A model generated the notes under the pieces. It had not been told where the DNA came from and made no database searches. It saw only the letters and a program-made list of their open reading frames with translations. A program made the translations under genes and the position numbers. From Actinomycetota bacterium (GTDB lineage: Bacteria; Actinomycetota; Thermoleophilia; Gaiellales; Gaiellaceae), in assembly GCA_005883365.1 (NCBI GenBank), contig VAXA01000163.1:1-13748 (forward strand): DNA of 13,748 nucleotides. The letters run 5' to 3'. Of the stretch, positions 12,707 to 13,748 are shown piece after piece; position 1 is the first letter of the stretch, and each line of letters starts with the position of its first letter.

Positions 12707-12724
12707 TTGATAGAAGAACGCCTC

Positions 12725-13747
12725 GTGGAGCCGTGGTCGCGGGAGCCGGTGGGGCACTTCGACGAGCTCGAGATCGAGAGCGACGTCCTCCGCAACAACC
12801 CGCTCGGCGACCCGCACGCCCGGCCGATCTGGGTCTACCTCCCGCCCGCGTACGACGCCGAGCCCGACCGGCGCTTCCCGTCGATCTACCTGATCCAGGG
12901 GATGACCGGCCAGCTCGACATGTGGCGCAATCGCTTCGCCTTCCGCCCCAACGTGCCCGAGCTCGTCGACCGGCTCTTCGGGGAGGAGGATTGCCCGCCG
13001 GCGCTCGTCGTCTTCGTCGACTGCTGGACGTCGTTCGGCGGCTCGCAGTTCATCGACTCACCTGGGACAGGGCGCTACGGCGAGTACCTCTGCGAGGAGG
13101 TCGTGTCCTTCGTCGACTCGCGCTACCGCACGCTCGCCGGGGCCGCGCACCGAGGCCTCACCGGCAAGTCGAGCGGCGGCTTTGGCGCGATAGTCGTGCC
13201 GATGCTGCGGCCCGACGTCTTCGGCGGCCTCGCGACTCATTCCGGCGACGCGCTCTTCGAGCTCTGCTACCTGCCGGAGTTCCGCGACACGGTGCGCGCG
13301 CTGCGCGACGACTACGACGGCTCATACGAGCGCTTCTGGGAGGAGTTCCACTCACGGCCGGCATTCACGAAGGAATCCGACTATTACCTCCTCAACACGT
13401 ACGCGATGGCGGCGTGCTACTCGGCGAACGAGGACGCCTCAATCGACCTCCCGTTCGACCTGGCGACAGGAATGCTGCGCGACGACGTCTGGCGGCGCTG
13501 GCTCGCGTGGGATCCGGTCCGGATGGCACGCCGTCACGCGGACGCGCTGCGCAGCCTGCGCGCGATCTACATCGACGCGGGCAAGCACGACGAGTGGTTC
13601 CTCGACCTCGGCGCCGACGCATTCCGGCGCGAGCTCGAGGAGCTCGGGATCACGGACGTCTTCTTCGAGCTCTTCGACGGGAAGCACGGCGGGATCGAGT
13701 ACCGCTACCCGCTCGCGATTCGCTACCTCGCCGAGCGCCTGCAGTAG
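12725..13747 (+). CDS. Alpha/beta hydrolase of the Esterase_D / enterochelin-esterase family
   Basis: This encodes a 340-residue cytoplasmic serine hydrolase without signal peptide. Visible core: [12 protein letters not shown] (33-44), the strand [10 protein letters not shown] (51-60), ALVVFVDCW (93-101), [16 protein letters not shown] (121-136), the nucleophile elbow GKSSGG with S149, and probable triad partners D289 (IDAGKHDEW) and H321 (FDGKHGG). Enzymes of this family cleave carboxylic or siderophore esters or S-formylglutathione; the substrate here is unknown and there are no siderophore genes nearby. The start is uncertain: GTG 12725 is used, with TTG 12707 and GTG 12749 as alternatives. 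No clear TANNNT or Shine-Dalgarno decides it. The TAG stop lies one base before the window end. Confidence 0.85.
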   Translation: MEPWSREPVGHFDELEIESDVLRNNPLGDPHARPIWVYLPPAYDAEPDRRFPSIYLIQGMTGQLDMWRNRFAFRPNVPELVDRLFGEEDCPPALVVFVDCWTSFGGSQFIDSPGTGRYGEYLCEEVVSFVDSRYRTLAGAAHRGLTGKSSGGFGAIVVPMLRPDVFGGLATHSGDALFELCYLPEFRDTVRALRDDYDGSYERFWEEFHSRPAFTKESDYYLLNTYAMAACYSANEDASIDLPFDLATGMLRDDVWRRWLAWDPVRMARRHADALRSLRAIYIDAGKHDEWFLDLGADAFRRELEELGITDVFFELFDGKHGGIEYRYPLAIRYLAERLQ

Positions 13748-13748
13748 C

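Noticed and set aside
10949..12724. A very long plus-strand open frame running into the esterase gene
   Set aside because: It is antisense to pdxS and the ten-helix membrane protein gene, its composition is Arg/Ala/Asp/Glu-rich noise, and recognisable esterase sequence begins only after about 12725. Long antisense frames are expected at this GC content.
12671..12817. 49-residue N-terminal extension of pdxS
   Set aside because: It overlaps the divergent esterase start, and the catalytic residues fall on standard PdxS positions (24, 81, 149) only with ATG 12670.
1..13748. Mobile element, prophage, CRISPR or toxin-antitoxin system
   Set aside because: No transposase, integrase, direct-repeat/spacer array or toxin-antitoxin pair was seen; gene order is that of a conserved chromosomal region.

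Overview
The window is dense, GC-rich chromosomal DNA with about 16 recognisable genes, tight spacing and many stop/start overlaps. The gene order pdxS - (insert) - pdxT - yebC - ruvC - ruvA - ruvB - ... - rel, all on the minus strand, is the conserved actinobacterial order (for example Mycobacterium: pdxS-tesB-pdxT-yebC ... ruvCAB ... yajC-secD-secF-apt-rel). Together with the protein style this suggests a deep-branching actinobacterium, possibly class Thermoleophilia (Gaiellales/Solirubrobacterales). That placement is an inference, not a database result. It is ordinary housekeeping chromosome: I see no IS element, prophage, CRISPR array, tRNA or rRNA, and no gene-free stretch longer than about 215 bp.

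Layout from left to right. Positions 1-399 (+) hold the tail of a probable thioesterase and a small GAF-like protein, facing the rel gene across a palindromic terminator region. Positions 501-5238 (-) hold recJ, a GNAT acetyltransferase translationally coupled to it, and the bifunctional (p)ppGpp synthetase/hydrolase rel. Positions 5239-5449 are a short intergenic region with a G-quadruplex motif and a possible 26-aa ORF. Positions 5450-7188 hold four lineage-specific genes of unknown function: a 95-aa three-helix membrane protein (-), divergent to a 152-aa soluble protein and a 259-aa membrane protein (+), and a 108-aa protein at the end of the ruvB operon (-). The 108-aa and 259-aa genes overlap at their 3' ends by 136 bp. 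Positions 7188-9301 (-) hold ruvC, ruvA and ruvB (Holliday junction resolution). Positions 9302-9508 are an intergenic region packed with four hairpins. Positions 9509-12670 (-) hold pdxS, a ten-helix membrane protein, pdxT and yebC (pyridoxal phosphate synthesis plus a translation/transcription factor). Positions 12725-13747 (+) hold an esterase of the Esterase_D/enterochelin-esterase family, divergent from pdxS.

The main regulatory observation is that nearly every gene that must begin a transcript has the hexamer TANNNT (the actinobacterial -10 form) ending 6-8 nt before its start codon: rel, recJ, the 95-aa and 152-aa divergent pair, ruvA, ruvC, pdxT and pdxS. That is the arrangement of leaderless mRNAs. 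Genes inside operons instead use a Shine-Dalgarno sequence or overlap the upstream stop codon. The pattern also fixes several start codons, notably the GTG of rel at 2705. The divergent pair at 5735-5762 shares one TA between two mirror-image -10 boxes. ruvA has its own leaderless promoter overlaid by a perfect GAAC-N4-GTTC LexA-type SOS box, the only such box I found, so ruvAB looks SOS-controlled while ruvC does not.

Functionally the window joins DNA repair (RuvABC, RecJ), stringent response (Rel), vitamin B6 synthesis (PdxS/PdxT) and a cassette of unknown membrane and soluble proteins that occupies the place where yajC-secD-secF-apt usually lie.
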